64,000 bases of DNA from Pelomonas sp. SE-A7 (lineage in GTDB: Bacteria > Pseudomonadota > Gammaproteobacteria > Burkholderiales > Burkholderiaceae_C). This document shows, piece by piece, positions 50,659-58,316 of the stretch. Numbering within the stretch: the first letter of the stretch is position 1; the number at the start of each line of letters is the position of its first letter. Position numbers and translations under genes: made by a program. Where the stretch lies: assembly GCF_030345705.1 (NCBI RefSeq), contig NZ_JAUASW010000003.1, forward strand, positions 594,149-658,148. The letters run 5' to 3'. The notes beneath the pieces were generated by a model that did not search any database, was not told the origin of the DNA, and saw only the letters and a program-made list of their open reading frames with translations.

Positions 50659-51063
50659 ATGCCGACATTCAACGACCTTGTCGCGGCACTCTCGTCGCCG
50701 ATTGCGAGCGAGCGCAACAAAGCGGCTGTCGCTCTGATGGACATTGCTGATTCGCGTGCGGTCCAACCGCTGATTCATGCGATTGAAAATCCAGACAACC
50801 GCAATGCCAGGGGCACTCTTGTTTACGCGCTTTCAGCATTTGATTGCTCAGGTCGATTCGCGCAATTGTTCGGGTGGGCGCTTGAGGGCGGGTTTGAGAC
50901 CAGCAACGAGTCGATTTCAATTCTTCACGATCAAGAGATCATCCCAAGCGAGGAAGATCTCTTGCGGAGTAGGGCAGCGTTGGAGGTTGCTGCTCAGAAA
51001 GCATGTTTCGACTCAAAACTCAAAGAAGAACTCTTGGCTCTCCTTGGAGGAGTTGATGGCTAA
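50659..51063 (+). CDS. Cassette 10: HEAT-repeat-like protein
   Basis: The 134-residue protein has HEAT-like helices (LVAALSSPIASERNKAAVAL, DIADSRAVQPLIHAIEN, RGTLVYALSAFDCSG). Such repeats serve as protein-binding scaffolds. No signal peptide. The stop TAA lies in the attC inverse core, and the start is 4 bases after the preceding core. Confidence 0.78.
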   Translation: MPTFNDLVAALSSPIASERNKAAVALMDIADSRAVQPLIHAIENPDNRNARGTLVYALSAFDCSGRFAQLFGWALEGGFETSNESISILHDQEIIPSEEDLLRSRAALEVAAQKACFDSKLKEELLALLGGVDG

Positions 51064-51126
51064 CCGGTCGTTCGAGCCGACAGCCCTCGGCAAGCCTCGG
51101 TCTGCGGCTCAACTTCAACGTTAGGT
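51058..51126 (+). repeat. attC of cassette 10 (69 bp, diverged)
   Basis: GGCTAAC to GTTAGGT. The length fits the main family but the arms differ (CCGACAGCCCTCGG, CCTCGGTCTGCGG), so it is an outlying member. Confidence 0.92.
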
Positions 51127-51588
51127 CTCGGGAAATGCTGCTGATCGCTTGCCCACGAAGTCAAAGTGCTGCATTGCCATGCGGCGAGAACGACGAGTGT
51201 GCGAGCGCGGGAGCAGCCGAGGCTTGGAGGCTTCAAAGTCAGTCCTCCGCTAGTCGCAGGCGCGTTGTTGTGGCGAGGCAGAACAGTCAGTTCGTTGCAG
51301 GCGCTTCGCGCCGCAGTGCCGCGCCTGGCAGTCGGTTTGTCGAGTGGTCTGCGAGAGGCTGCTCGGTGGCCTGGCGCAAAGCCAGCCTGCGCAGAGTTGC
51401 AGGGCGCTGCTTGTGCGCGAGGAAGGCCGGATGGTCGACCGCGATCTTCGAGTCTGGGCTGGGTGGTTCAGAATCAGGCGCCACAGTTCAGTCGGTCTGA
51501 GTTTCGAGGTGTGTCCTGCGTGGCAGCGGAATCGAGACCTAACCAATCGTTCCACCGGACGGCCTACGGCCACCGGTGAACTCAGACG
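51121..51588 (+). mobile_element. Cassette 11: gene-less cassette, repeated family copy 2
   Basis: It matches cassette 1 almost base for base over 468 positions, with one single-base deletion near 51453 and only a few substitutions close to its right end. The deletion shifts the longest frame (51135-51500), which argues against coding. The hairpin block is at 51291-51357. Confidence 0.8.
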
Positions 51589-51594
51589 TTAGCC
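51537..51594 (+). repeat. attC of cassette 11 (58 bp, minority type)
   Basis: ACCTAAC to GTTAGCC; internal sequence identical to the attC of cassette 1. Confidence 0.92.
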
Positions 51595-51600
51595 TGCTGC

Positions 51601-51897
51601 ATGCCAGCCCGTGGTCGTTCGCTTCAGTTCGCCTGTTTCTCGTGCCGCAAATGCTTCAAGCGGCCGCAGGCGTCTGCGCCTTTGAATCGATTCATGCTTG
51701 AGGCACAGCGAAGGGCACAAATCGAGGAAGTTTCTCGATCGAACTTTGAGCGCGAATACATCTGCCCCAACTGTGGTGGCCCGTCGTCTTTCATGGGTAT
51801 CGACTTCAAGGCGCCAAAGGCCAGTGATGTGAAAGGGTGGCAGAAAGTCGAGCAGTTCATTCGTTCCGGTAAGGTGTATTACCGTGGTGTCTCCTGA
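51601..51897 (+). CDS. Cassette 12: zinc-ribbon-like small protein
   Basis: The 98-residue protein has two Cys pairs, CFSCRKC near residues 12-18 and YICPNCGG near 53-60, typical of a four-Cys zinc ribbon, with a basic N-terminus. It may bind nucleic acid or protein. It starts 6 bases after the attC core and has no recognised family. Confidence 0.75.
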   Translation: MPARGRSLQFACFSCRKCFKRPQASAPLNRFMLEAQRRAQIEEVSRSNFEREYICPNCGGPSSFMGIDFKAPKASDVKGWQKVEQFIRSGKVYYRGVS

Positions 51898-51903
51898 GCA
51901 GCC

Positions 51904-51972
51904 GGCTAACCTGTCGCTCGAGCCGACTCGCGTCGGCAGGCCGCCGCTCGCGGCTCAGCTTCAACGTTAGCC
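51904..51972 (+). repeat. attC of cassette 12 (69 bp, main family)
   Basis: GGCTAAC to GTTAGCC; CCTGTCG variant on the left and GGCAGGCC centre. Confidence 0.95.
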
Positions 51973-51994
51973 ATCTTCAAGAGAGGTTCGCCCT

Positions 51995-52594
51995 TTGCGA
52001 AAAAACGTTGTTCTAGTGGACTTCGAAAGCGTGCAGCCGGAGTCCTTGGCATCGCTAAATCACGATCACTTCAAGGTGATGGTGTTTCTTGGCGCTAGCC
52101 AAGCGAAGGTACCCGTTGACCTGGCTATGTCAATTCAACGACTGGGCGAGAGAGCGGAGTACGTTCAGATTAGCGGCAATGGGCCCAATGCGCTGGACTT
52201 TCATATTGCTTTCTACATTGGGCAGCTCGCCGCGATCGATCCGACAGCCTTCTTTCATGTGATCTCGAAAGACAAAGGATTCGATCCGCTGATACAGCAC
52301 CTGAAGTCGCGGAAGATCTTTGCTGGTCGATCGACTGACATCGCTTCCATCCCGTTGGTTAAGAGCTCATCTGTCAAGTCGCCCCATGAGCGGGCGGTCG
52401 CCTACGTGGCAAAGCTACATGAGCCCAAAGTTACTAGGCCGCGCGCGATGAAGACATTGTCCAGCTCGGTTCGATCCTTCTTTCAGAATCAGCTTTCCGA
52501 CGCGGAGGTGTCGGAAGTGATTGAGCAAATGCGGTCAAGTGGGTTCATCACAATCACTGAAGGGCGAGTGGCGTATGCACAGAAAGATGGCTAA
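51995..52594 (+). CDS. Cassette 13: PIN/NYN-like nuclease-domain protein
   Basis: The 199-residue protein has the acidic pattern of PIN-like/NYN folds: Asp9 and Glu11 (VVLVDFESVQ), Asp68 (GPNALDFHIAFYIG), Asp93 and Asp97 (HVISKDKGFDPLI). A C-terminal region of about 70 residues (residues 125-199) looks like a winged helix. The only plausible start is TTG at 51995, with AGAGAGG about 8 bases upstream; the first ATG would remove the first catalytic residues. It may be an RNase in stress or phage response. The stop is in the attC. Confidence 0.75.
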   Translation: MRKNVVLVDFESVQPESLASLNHDHFKVMVFLGASQAKVPVDLAMSIQRLGERAEYVQISGNGPNALDFHIAFYIGQLAAIDPTAFFHVISKDKGFDPLIQHLKSRKIFAGRSTDIASIPLVKSSSVKSPHERAVAYVAKLHEPKVTRPRAMKTLSSSVRSFFQNQLSDAEVSEVIEQMRSSGFITITEGRVAYAQKDG

Positions 52595-52657
52595 CCAGTC
52601 GCTCGAGCCGACTCGCGTCGGCAAGCCGCCGCTCGCGGCTCAGCTTCAACGTTAGGC
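52589..52657 (+). repeat. attC of cassette 13 (69 bp, main family)
   Basis: GGCTAAC to GTTAGGC, consensus interior. Confidence 0.96.
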
Positions 52658-52662
52658 CGCAC

Positions 52663-52968
52663 ATGACAAATCGCTGGGTGGGCAGTGTCGAGAGCCTCTA
52701 CGACTTCATTGGATATGTTGTGCTTAGGGCGCCAGATGGATTCCCTCATGAAGACTACTTGATGCCGGAAGAGCAAATGACCTTGGATCGGGCTTTCGAA
52801 GAGCTCCGACGCGGGATCGCTATTGTGGAAAAGGACTTCCCTGGTGCGGATCTGCAGCGAGGGTTAACGACGATGCTTGAGCTAGCGTTGGCTAGCTACC
52901 GTGCCGGGGACCAGCGAGCGGGTGCCCATATGCTCCAGGACTTCCAGGACCGAATATTTCGGCAGTGA
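52663..52968 (+). CDS. Cassette 14: small acidic protein of unknown function
   Basis: The 101-residue protein (MTNRWVGSVESLYDFIGYVV) has a helical C-terminal half (LTTMLELALASYRAGDQRAG). No signal peptide. It starts 5 bases after the attC core. Size and acidity resemble immunity proteins, but no family is recognised. Confidence 0.72.
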   Translation: MTNRWVGSVESLYDFIGYVVLRAPDGFPHEDYLMPEEQMTLDRAFEELRRGIAIVEKDFPGADLQRGLTTMLELALASYRAGDQRAGAHMLQDFQDRIFRQ

Positions 52969-52983
52969 GCGCATCGAGGAGCG

Positions 52984-53055
52984 GCCTAACCAGTCGCTCG
53001 AGCCGACTCGCGTCGGCGTGCCGCCGCCGCTCGCGGCTCAGCTTCAACGTTAGGC
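52984..53055 (+). repeat. attC of cassette 14 (72 bp, main family variant)
   Basis: GCCTAAC to GTTAGGC, with the same 3-base central expansion as cassette 9. Confidence 0.95.
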
Positions 53056-53058
53056 AGC

Positions 53059-53412
53059 ATGGCCAAGCAACCCGTCATCGCAGAGTCGAAGTTCTTCGCC
53101 GATCCCGGTAGCGGTGAGCGTCACGCCGTGCACGTGCGCATCCGGCTGCCCCAGGCTAGGCGCCGCGAGGCTTCTTGCAAGGTGGAAATTCGCGGCGTTA
53201 CGCCCGAGTTAGAGATCTTCGGCGAAGACACAATGCAAGCCTTAGCGCTCGCGGTCCGGTTCGTGAACAACACTTTGGCCCTTCGGCACAAGCAAGGCTG
53301 GCGCTTCTATCTGGAGGAATCGGACCGGCGTTCATTTGCGGTCTGGCGTGTCTGGGGTCATTCGCCGCGACTCTCTGCGTTTCAAATTCCTGCCAAGGTA
53401 AATGCTGCCTAA
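53059..53412 (+). CDS. Cassette 15: DUF6968-like protein
   Basis: The 117-residue protein has ARRREASCKVEIRGV, EIFGEDTMQALALAVRFVNN and GWRFYLEESD, similar to DUF6968 (function unknown). It starts 3 bases after the attC core and the terminal Ala and stop lie in its own attC. Confidence 0.65.
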   Translation: MAKQPVIAESKFFADPGSGERHAVHVRIRLPQARRREASCKVEIRGVTPELEIFGEDTMQALALAVRFVNNTLALRHKQGWRFYLEESDRRSFAVWRVWGHSPRLSAFQIPAKVNAA

Positions 53413-53517
53413 CCTGTCGCTCAACCGGACCCGCAACGGCATGCCACGGCTGGCCGTCATTTCATTCTCGGCCAGCCGCGTCCTGCCGCTGCGGGCCGGT
53501 TAGCTTCAACGTTAGGC
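53407..53517 (+). repeat. attC of cassette 15 (111 bp, long type)
   Basis: GCCTAAC to GTTAGGC with an interior unlike the main family: arms AACCGGACCCGCAACGGCA and TGCCGCTGCGGGCCGGTT pair imperfectly around ACGGCTGGCC..GGCCAGCCG. It is the longest attC in the window. Confidence 0.9.
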
Positions 53518-53535
53518 ATCTTGGGAGAGACAGAG

Positions 53536-54315
53536 TTGATTCGAAGACTTGCGATCCTGTTGGCTGCACTAGCTCTGGTTGCCTGCAGCAACAAAGGCAA
53601 TACCCGGGTGGCTGCTGCGGCGCTTGAGACAAAGGCGCAGCAGCGCAGCATGACGCTCGCCTATGAACATAGCGTTAGCGTGGAGGCGGAGGACGATCAA
53701 GTCCAAGATCTGTTTAGCAGCGCACTGGCGTCATGCAAAGAGGCCGCTGCGGCGAAGTGCGAAGTATTGGATTCACGGATAGACACGGGGAAATTCTCCA
53801 GCGCTTCCTTGAAAATTAGGGCAGCGCCTGAAGGAATCCAGTCGGTGCTTACAAAGCTTGACCAGCATGGGCAGGTCACTTCTCGAACGACAACCGCTGA
53901 AGACTTGGCGACTCCTATCGAAGATGGAGCCAAGAAACTCACGATGTTGAATGACTACCGGTCTCGGCTTGAGGAGCTTCGTGCTCGTGCAGGTGCCAAC
54001 GTCGATGCGCTAATGAAGGTCAATCAGGAGCTTGCCCGAGTTCAGACGGAGATCGAAGCTGCCGCAGGAGAACAGGCGCGTCTCGCCAAGCGTGTGAGAA
54101 CCGAAGTGCTCAACATTTCAATTGCTACAAGACAAGCTCGTGGATTCTTGCGGCCCATTCGAGAGTCCGTCGCCGAATTTGGAGACAACCTTGCTCAGGG
54201 CATTGCAAGCGCAGTCTCTGGGGTCGCATTCCTCCTGCCCTGGACTTTGGTACTCACGCCAGTGCTTTTGTTGTTGAGGAAGTTTTTTTGGCGAAGGCGC
54301 GGTGCAAATGCCTAA
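53536..54315 (+). CDS. Cassette 16: DUF4349-type membrane lipoprotein
   Basis: The 259-residue product has a lipobox (LAALALVACSN), a folded domain, a coiled coil (RSRLEELRARAGANVDALMK, VQTEIEAAAGEQARLAKRV) and a C-terminal membrane helix (AFLLPWTLVLTPVLLLL) followed by a basic end. This is the DUF4349 layout. I choose TTG at 53536, which has GGGAGAG 6 bases upstream; an in-frame TTG at 53521 is less likely. The stop lies in the attC. Confidence 0.8.
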   Translation: MIRRLAILLAALALVACSNKGNTRVAAAALETKAQQRSMTLAYEHSVSVEAEDDQVQDLFSSALASCKEAAAAKCEVLDSRIDTGKFSSASLKIRAAPEGIQSVLTKLDQHGQVTSRTTTAEDLATPIEDGAKKLTMLNDYRSRLEELRARAGANVDALMKVNQELARVQTEIEAAAGEQARLAKRVRTEVLNISIATRQARGFLRPIRESVAEFGDNLAQGIASAVSGVAFLLPWTLVLTPVLLLLRKFFWRRRGANA

Positions 54316-54378
54316 CCAGTCGCTCGAGCCGACTCGCGTCGGCAGGCCGCCGCTCGCGGCTCAGCTTCAACGTTAGAC
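54310..54378 (+). repeat. attC of cassette 16 (69 bp, main family)
   Basis: GCCTAAC to GTTAGAC; GGCAGGCC centre. Confidence 0.96.
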
Positions 54379-54381
54379 CAC

Positions 54382-54870
54382 ATGAACGCAATTCTTGACG
54401 CTGCCAGCACATGGTTCTTTGATTCGGCGACCCAATCCCTGGACGGGACGTTGGAGGGCTGCATAGTCGAAGGCATTAAGGGAGAGGAGCGGCAGTACGT
54501 TGAAGTCGGAGAAACGCGACTTGGCCCGTACTTTCCTGTGGCGGTTGAACCGACTAGCAAATGCGTTCAGGTTTTGTTCCCTGATGCGCGTGCATTCTTC
54601 GTGTACGACGAGTCGTTCCACCAAGCCGATCCAGAACTGAGGAAGAAGGACGGCCGTACTCTCTTTGAAGCAGAGTTTTCCTCCTTCAGGGGGTTCGCTG
54701 CTTCAGGGACCGCCATTGAGAAGCTGATTGATTCGGCTGTGTCCGAGTTCGTTCTGTGCTGTGAGGATCGGATCATTCATGTCTTGAGCACCGCTGCGCC
54801 GCGGGTGCATCTGCTGAACAAGCAGCCAGACCTTAGTGTCGAAAGAACCCAAACATGGTCTGCGAGTTAG
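54382..54870 (+). CDS. Cassette 17: cytoplasmic protein of unknown function
   Basis: The 162-residue protein (MNAILDAASTWFFDSATQSL) is mixed alpha/beta with conserved-looking aromatic clusters (ARAFFVYDESFHQAD, LFEAEFSSFRGFAASG) and two adjacent Cys (EFVLCCEDRIIHVL). It starts 3 bases after the attC core. No family is recognised. Confidence 0.75.
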   Translation: MNAILDAASTWFFDSATQSLDGTLEGCIVEGIKGEERQYVEVGETRLGPYFPVAVEPTSKCVQVLFPDARAFFVYDESFHQADPELRKKDGRTLFEAEFSSFRGFAASGTAIEKLIDSAVSEFVLCCEDRIIHVLSTAAPRVHLLNKQPDLSVERTQTWSAS

Positions 54871-54886
54871 TGGCTTGGTGGCAGGG

Positions 54887-54955
54887 GTCTAACCTGTCGC
54901 TCGAGCCGACTCGCGTCGGCAAGCCGCCGCTCGCGGCTCAGCTTCAACGTTAGGC
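54887..54955 (+). repeat. attC of cassette 17 (69 bp, main family)
   Basis: GTCTAAC to GTTAGGC; CCTGTCG variant on the left. Confidence 0.95.
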
Positions 54956-54959
54956 CTTC

Positions 54960-55472
54960 ATGAAAATCTTTCGCCGCATTCTGCCGGTGCTTCTCGCCTG
55001 TCCCATGTTGGCTTCGGCATGCTCCTGTGCTTTCTTTTCTCAGAAGACCAAGCAGGAGAAGGTTCAGGAGCTTTGGCGAGAATCCTCGATGGTGGTCTAC
55101 GCTGAGGTTCAAACGGAATCAAGCGAAGTCCGGATGTGGGATGACGGCACGACGCCGCATCGGTATCAACGTGCTAAATGGCGAGTTGTTCAGGCATGGA
55201 AAGGGGTGTTGGATGGCAGATCTCTCATTGAGACGAACACCGATGTCACAGGAGGCATGTGTGGCCGATACGTAGAGGCTGGTCAGAGGTGGTTGCTGTA
55301 CTTTGGCAATGCCCCGTATAGCGTTGGTACGTGTGGCTATAGCTCATCCGGCGAAGCAGCTCTCTCACAGTTCAATGAGCTCGCGCGCCTGCGGAAAAAG
55401 GGCTGGCCTAACCAGTCGCTCGAGCCGACTCGCGTCGGCAAGCCTCCGCTCGCGGCTCAGCTTCAACGTTAG
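54960..55472 (+). CDS. Cassette 18: secreted NTR/TIMP-like protein with attC-encoded tail
   Basis: The 170-residue precursor has a signal peptide (residues 1-20, ending LASA) followed directly by CSC, as in tissue-inhibitor-of-metalloproteinase domains where the mature N-terminus is Cys-x-Cys. The body has MVVYAEVQTESSEV, WRVVQAWKGVLDGRSLIETN, GGMCGRYVEAGQRWLLYFG and VGTCGYSSSGEA, consistent with the netrin-like fold. The frame continues into the attC and stops in its core, giving a 21-residue tail. Bacterial members are uncharacterised; protease inhibition is speculation. Confidence 0.7.
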   Translation: MKIFRRILPVLLACPMLASACSCAFFSQKTKQEKVQELWRESSMVVYAEVQTESSEVRMWDDGTTPHRYQRAKWRVVQAWKGVLDGRSLIETNTDVTGGMCGRYVEAGQRWLLYFGNAPYSVGTCGYSSSGEAALSQFNELARLRKKGWPNQSLEPTRVGKPPLAAQLQR

Positions 55473-55474
55473 AC
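55406..55474 (+). repeat. attC of cassette 18 (69 bp, main family)
   Basis: GCCTAAC to GTTAGAC, with one base change (GCCTCCGC). It encodes the tail of the cassette 18 protein. Confidence 0.95.
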
Positions 55475-55491
55475 ATTTGAAGCCAATATCC

Positions 55492-56265
55492 ATGGGTACA
55501 TTCGGCACCGGAATTACGGCAGACGACGCCGTTGCAGACGTTATTGACTTCATCAGCGAGCAGCTCAAGTACGGCACAAGGGTGAGCGCGGCATCGCAAA
55601 AGGCGATGGTGAAATTCAGGGACCTGGAATTGGATCCGGATGAGGCACCACTGCTGTGGCTGGGGCTGGCGGCGGCTCAGTGGAAATATGGTGCCGTTGA
55701 TGCAGCAGTGCTGACACGTGTTCGAGAAGATATCTCGACAGAGAAGGGCCTTGGTCGCTGGCGCGACGATCTGAAGCTGCTTGCGAAGCGCAAGGCGGCC
55801 CTACAAGCATTCCTCGCGAAGATTGAGCAGCCGAACTCAAAGCCGTCGCTACCTTCGAAGCCCGTTGCGCGGTGTGCCCCATATCAACTGGGTGATTGTC
55901 TTTCGGTCCTGCTGGCCGATGGTAGGTATACGGCGGCGCTGGTGGTTGGTGTGGACAACTCGAACCCGGAGCAGGGGGCGAATCTCATTGCTGCGCTCGA
56001 CTACTTGGAGCCGAGTCCGCCGGCCATGGATGTGTTTGAAGCGAGGCGCTGGTTGTTCCGCCACCATGGCAAATGGGGCGGCAAGCAAGACATTTCTTGG
56101 TATTTGCCGGTGCGCTTCCGGCAAGAAAGCAAGCGATTTACCGTGGTTGGCGCTAGTACGCTTAGAGCGACTGATCCATCGAAGGCGAGTTCATACAGTG
56201 CGTGGAGCTCTTTGGGGCTTCATGTCGTCCTATCGCGCGAGGCCGCCGGCGAGCGAAATGTCTAA
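55492..56265 (+). CDS. Cassette 19: DUF4259-like protein
   Basis: The 257-residue protein begins MGTFGTGITADDAVADVIDF, the signature opening of DUF4259 proteins, and has a C-terminal domain (YQLGDCLSVLLADGRYTAAL, WYLPVRFRQESKRFTVVG) resembling immunity-protein beta barrels. An upstream open frame runs through the previous attC, but the ATG at 55492 fits the family. The stop is in the attC. Confidence 0.75.
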   Translation: MGTFGTGITADDAVADVIDFISEQLKYGTRVSAASQKAMVKFRDLELDPDEAPLLWLGLAAAQWKYGAVDAAVLTRVREDISTEKGLGRWRDDLKLLAKRKAALQAFLAKIEQPNSKPSLPSKPVARCAPYQLGDCLSVLLADGRYTAALVVGVDNSNPEQGANLIAALDYLEPSPPAMDVFEARRWLFRHHGKWGGKQDISWYLPVRFRQESKRFTVVGASTLRATDPSKASSYSAWSSLGLHVVLSREAAGERNV

Positions 56266-56328
56266 CCAGTCGCTCGAGCCGACTCGCGCCGGCAAGCCGG
56301 CACTCGCGGCTCAGCTTCAACGTTAGGT
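56260..56328 (+). repeat. attC of cassette 19 (69 bp, main family)
   Basis: GTCTAAC to GTTAGGT; interior changes CGCGCCGGC and GCCGGCACTCG keep the inner stems mostly paired. Confidence 0.95.
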
Positions 56329-56333
56329 GCCAC

Positions 56334-56723
56334 ATGTCGCATCGCTCGTTCACCAAGCTGTATGCCCTAGCGGAAGCTGGAGAGTCTGCTGCGCTCCTCT
56401 CGCATATCTCCGAGCTTCTGGCTGAATTTCCCGAAGACAGGGATCCACTTAACTGGGCGCTGATTGCAGCTGCGGAGGCGAATCAGATCGAAACAGTTCA
56501 TGCGCTTCTATCTGCCGGTGCGAGTGTCGAAGGCGCATCGCAGAGGCCATACATTCGCCCGCTTTGGAAAGCCGCGAAGCGGGGGCATCTTCAAATGGTG
56601 TGCCTACTTGTAGAGCGAGGCGCCAATCCGAGAGCGACCGACAACGATGGAATGACTGCCTTGGACTATGCGAGACGCTATTCAAGAATCGAGGTTGTTC
56701 AGTACCTGGAGTCGCTGGCGTGA
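56334..56723 (+). CDS. Cassette 20: ankyrin-repeat protein
   Basis: The 129-residue protein has about three ankyrin repeats (LNWALIAAAEANQIETVHAL, PLWKAAKRGHLQMVCLLVER, NDGMTALDYARRYSRIEVVQ). Cytoplasmic; partner unknown. It is unrelated in sequence to the chromosomal ankyrin gene at 34892 beyond the repeat motif. Confidence 0.85.
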   Translation: MSHRSFTKLYALAEAGESAALLSHISELLAEFPEDRDPLNWALIAAAEANQIETVHALLSAGASVEGASQRPYIRPLWKAAKRGHLQMVCLLVERGANPRATDNDGMTALDYARRYSRIEVVQYLESLA

Positions 56724-56730
56724 GAGTGGC

Positions 56731-56799
56731 GCCTAACCAGTCGCTCGAGCCGACTCGCGTCGGCAAGCCGCCGCTCGCGGCTCAGCTTCAACGTTAGGC
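56731..56799 (+). repeat. attC of cassette 20 (69 bp, main family)
   Basis: GCCTAAC to GTTAGGC. This is one of two cassettes whose inverse core does not exactly match its own left core (GTTAGGT). Confidence 0.95.
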
Positions 56800-56823
56800 A
56801 TCACATACTTTCTAGGCTCATAT

Positions 56824-57615
56824 ATGTCGATACAGATGTCGATGGTTCTCTTTGACGGGAAGCCAAACCTATCCGTGAGAGAGCTCCGGCAGACGCTGTC
56901 CGCCAACTGGGCGGATGTTCCGCCAGCCACGGAGGAATCCGAGCAAGACGTAACGCTTTCGCTTCGCATTGGCGTCGCCGATGTCGTAGTCGGACTAATG
57001 CCAGCGCCGGTTCCTTGGTCAGATCTAGAAGGTCCATGCGCCACGAGCATCCTTTGGCCAAACGCGGCCTCAACAATACGCGAGCACAAATATCACGCCA
57101 TCGTCACGGTGAGTGGCGAGTTGTCTCCGATCGAGTTGTCCACGCTACTTACCAAGGTGACTGCGGCACTGATGATTTCGTCAAGCGAGGCATTGGGAGT
57201 CTTTTGGACCAATGCCGCGATGATTGTTCCGAAGGCACTGTTCTTCGACTTTTCCATCAAGATTCTTCCGCTTGGCCCGCCTGTGTCCATTTGGATCGAC
57301 TGTCGCGTAGGTTGGGCCGAAGACAAAGCGACTAGTGCTGGTTTTACGACAGGCCTTGAAAGTCTTGGCCTAATGGAACTAGAGACGCAGCGCGCAACGG
57401 AACCGCCATCAGAGCTGAGAAGCCGCTTTGAAGCAATAGCTCGGTACCTCTTGGAGAACGGTCCCGTCATCGGTGATGGACATACCATCGGTGAAAGCGA
57501 AAGCGAGAAGATTCGAGTTGCCCACTCTCACTCGGCGTTCGGTGCAAAGGGAACGGTGATGAGCCTTGTCTACGGGCCCTCTGCAGAGAAGAAGCCATGG
57601 TGGAAGCGCTGGTGA
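56824..57615 (+). CDS. Cassette 21: DUF4261-type protein
   Basis: The 263-residue protein has the DUF4261 features: MSMVLFDGKPNLSVRELRQT, GVADVVVGLMPAPVPWSDLE, ALGVFWTNAAMIVPKALF and IWIDCRVGWAEDK. Family function is unknown; members often occur near toxin-immunity loci. The C-terminus is Trp/Lys-rich (KKPWWKRW). Confidence 0.82.
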   Translation: MSIQMSMVLFDGKPNLSVRELRQTLSANWADVPPATEESEQDVTLSLRIGVADVVVGLMPAPVPWSDLEGPCATSILWPNAASTIREHKYHAIVTVSGELSPIELSTLLTKVTAALMISSSEALGVFWTNAAMIVPKALFFDFSIKILPLGPPVSIWIDCRVGWAEDKATSAGFTTGLESLGLMELETQRATEPPSELRSRFEAIARYLLENGPVIGDGHTIGESESEKIRVAHSHSAFGAKGTVMSLVYGPSAEKKPWWKRW

Positions 57616-57616
57616 T

Positions 57617-57685
57617 GCCTAACCAGTCGCTCGAGCCGACTCGCGTCGGCAAGCCGCCGCTCGCGGCTCAGCTTCAACGTTAGGC
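57617..57685 (+). repeat. attC of cassette 21 (69 bp, main family)
   Basis: GCCTAAC to GTTAGGC, consensus sequence. Confidence 0.96.
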
Positions 57686-57765
57686 ACACGGAGCCCTCGT
57701 TGGCACCAGAATTTCAATGCCAACTCGCATTCCCGGCAAGCGGCTGGCCCTTATGGAGGACGATG

Positions 57766-58155
57766 ATGTTGAAGACTCGTACTTGGCAGGTGTTTGCAAG
57801 ATGCGCTTGCTGCTTGCCATTAATTTTTCTTGCTTCCGGATGCTGGGAAGGGCAAGCGACAAGAACTGCGAAAGAGAAGCTGTCCGTGCGGCTTGTGGAT
57901 CCACAGAGCGTCCAGTTTCGCAATGTCGTCGAATACGACGGAGGTGTTGTGTGCGGTGAATACAACGCCAAGAATCGAATGGGCGGATACGCCGGCTTCG
58001 AGGAGTTTGTCTTCAACGGACCAAAGGCGGCTGAGTTCAGCTTCAAGCCTGGATTCACCGAAAAGTCAATTTGGTGCAAGGCAGGGAGCATCGAAGCAAA
58101 GAGGACTCAGCAGAACGAGGCGGAAAAAGCAGCCGCCTCAACTTTGGCTCCCTAA
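57766..58155 (+). CDS. Cassette 22: small lipoprotein
   Basis: The 129-residue product has a lipoprotein signal (CLPLIFLASGC) and a body with VRLVDPQSVQFRNVVEYDGG, VCGEYNAKNRMGGYAGFEEF, a short periplasmic-protein motif known from other small secreted proteins. I choose the ATG at 57766, 5 bases after GGAGGA; one codon upstream is another ATG. Unusually, the stop sits in a CCCTAAC heptamer that is not the cassette's attC, which lies 92 bases further on. Confidence 0.75.
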   Translation: MLKTRTWQVFARCACCLPLIFLASGCWEGQATRTAKEKLSVRLVDPQSVQFRNVVEYDGGVVCGEYNAKNRMGGYAGFEEFVFNGPKAAEFSFKPGFTEKSIWCKAGSIEAKRTQQNEAEKAAASTLAP

Positions 58156-58247
58156 CCCTCCGTGGCCTTGCATTGCTCGGCGAGCCGTTGCTGCAGGCGC
58201 AAACTGCGGGCCTATTCGCGCGGAAGATGGAGCGGTCGAGGCATGTG

Positions 58248-58316
58248 GCCTAACCAGTCGCTCGAGCCGACTCGCGTCGGCAGGCCGCCGCTCGCGGCTC
58301 AGCTTCAACGTTAGGT
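58248..58316 (+). repeat. attC of cassette 22 (69 bp, main family)
   Basis: GCCTAAC to GTTAGGT; GGCAGGCC centre. The inverse core matches the left core of cassette 22. Confidence 0.96.

Noticed and set aside
55303..56265. A 320-residue protein spanning the attC of cassette 18 into cassette 19
   Set aside because: It is a chance read-through of the open attC frame; the DUF4259 opening starts at the ATG at 55492.
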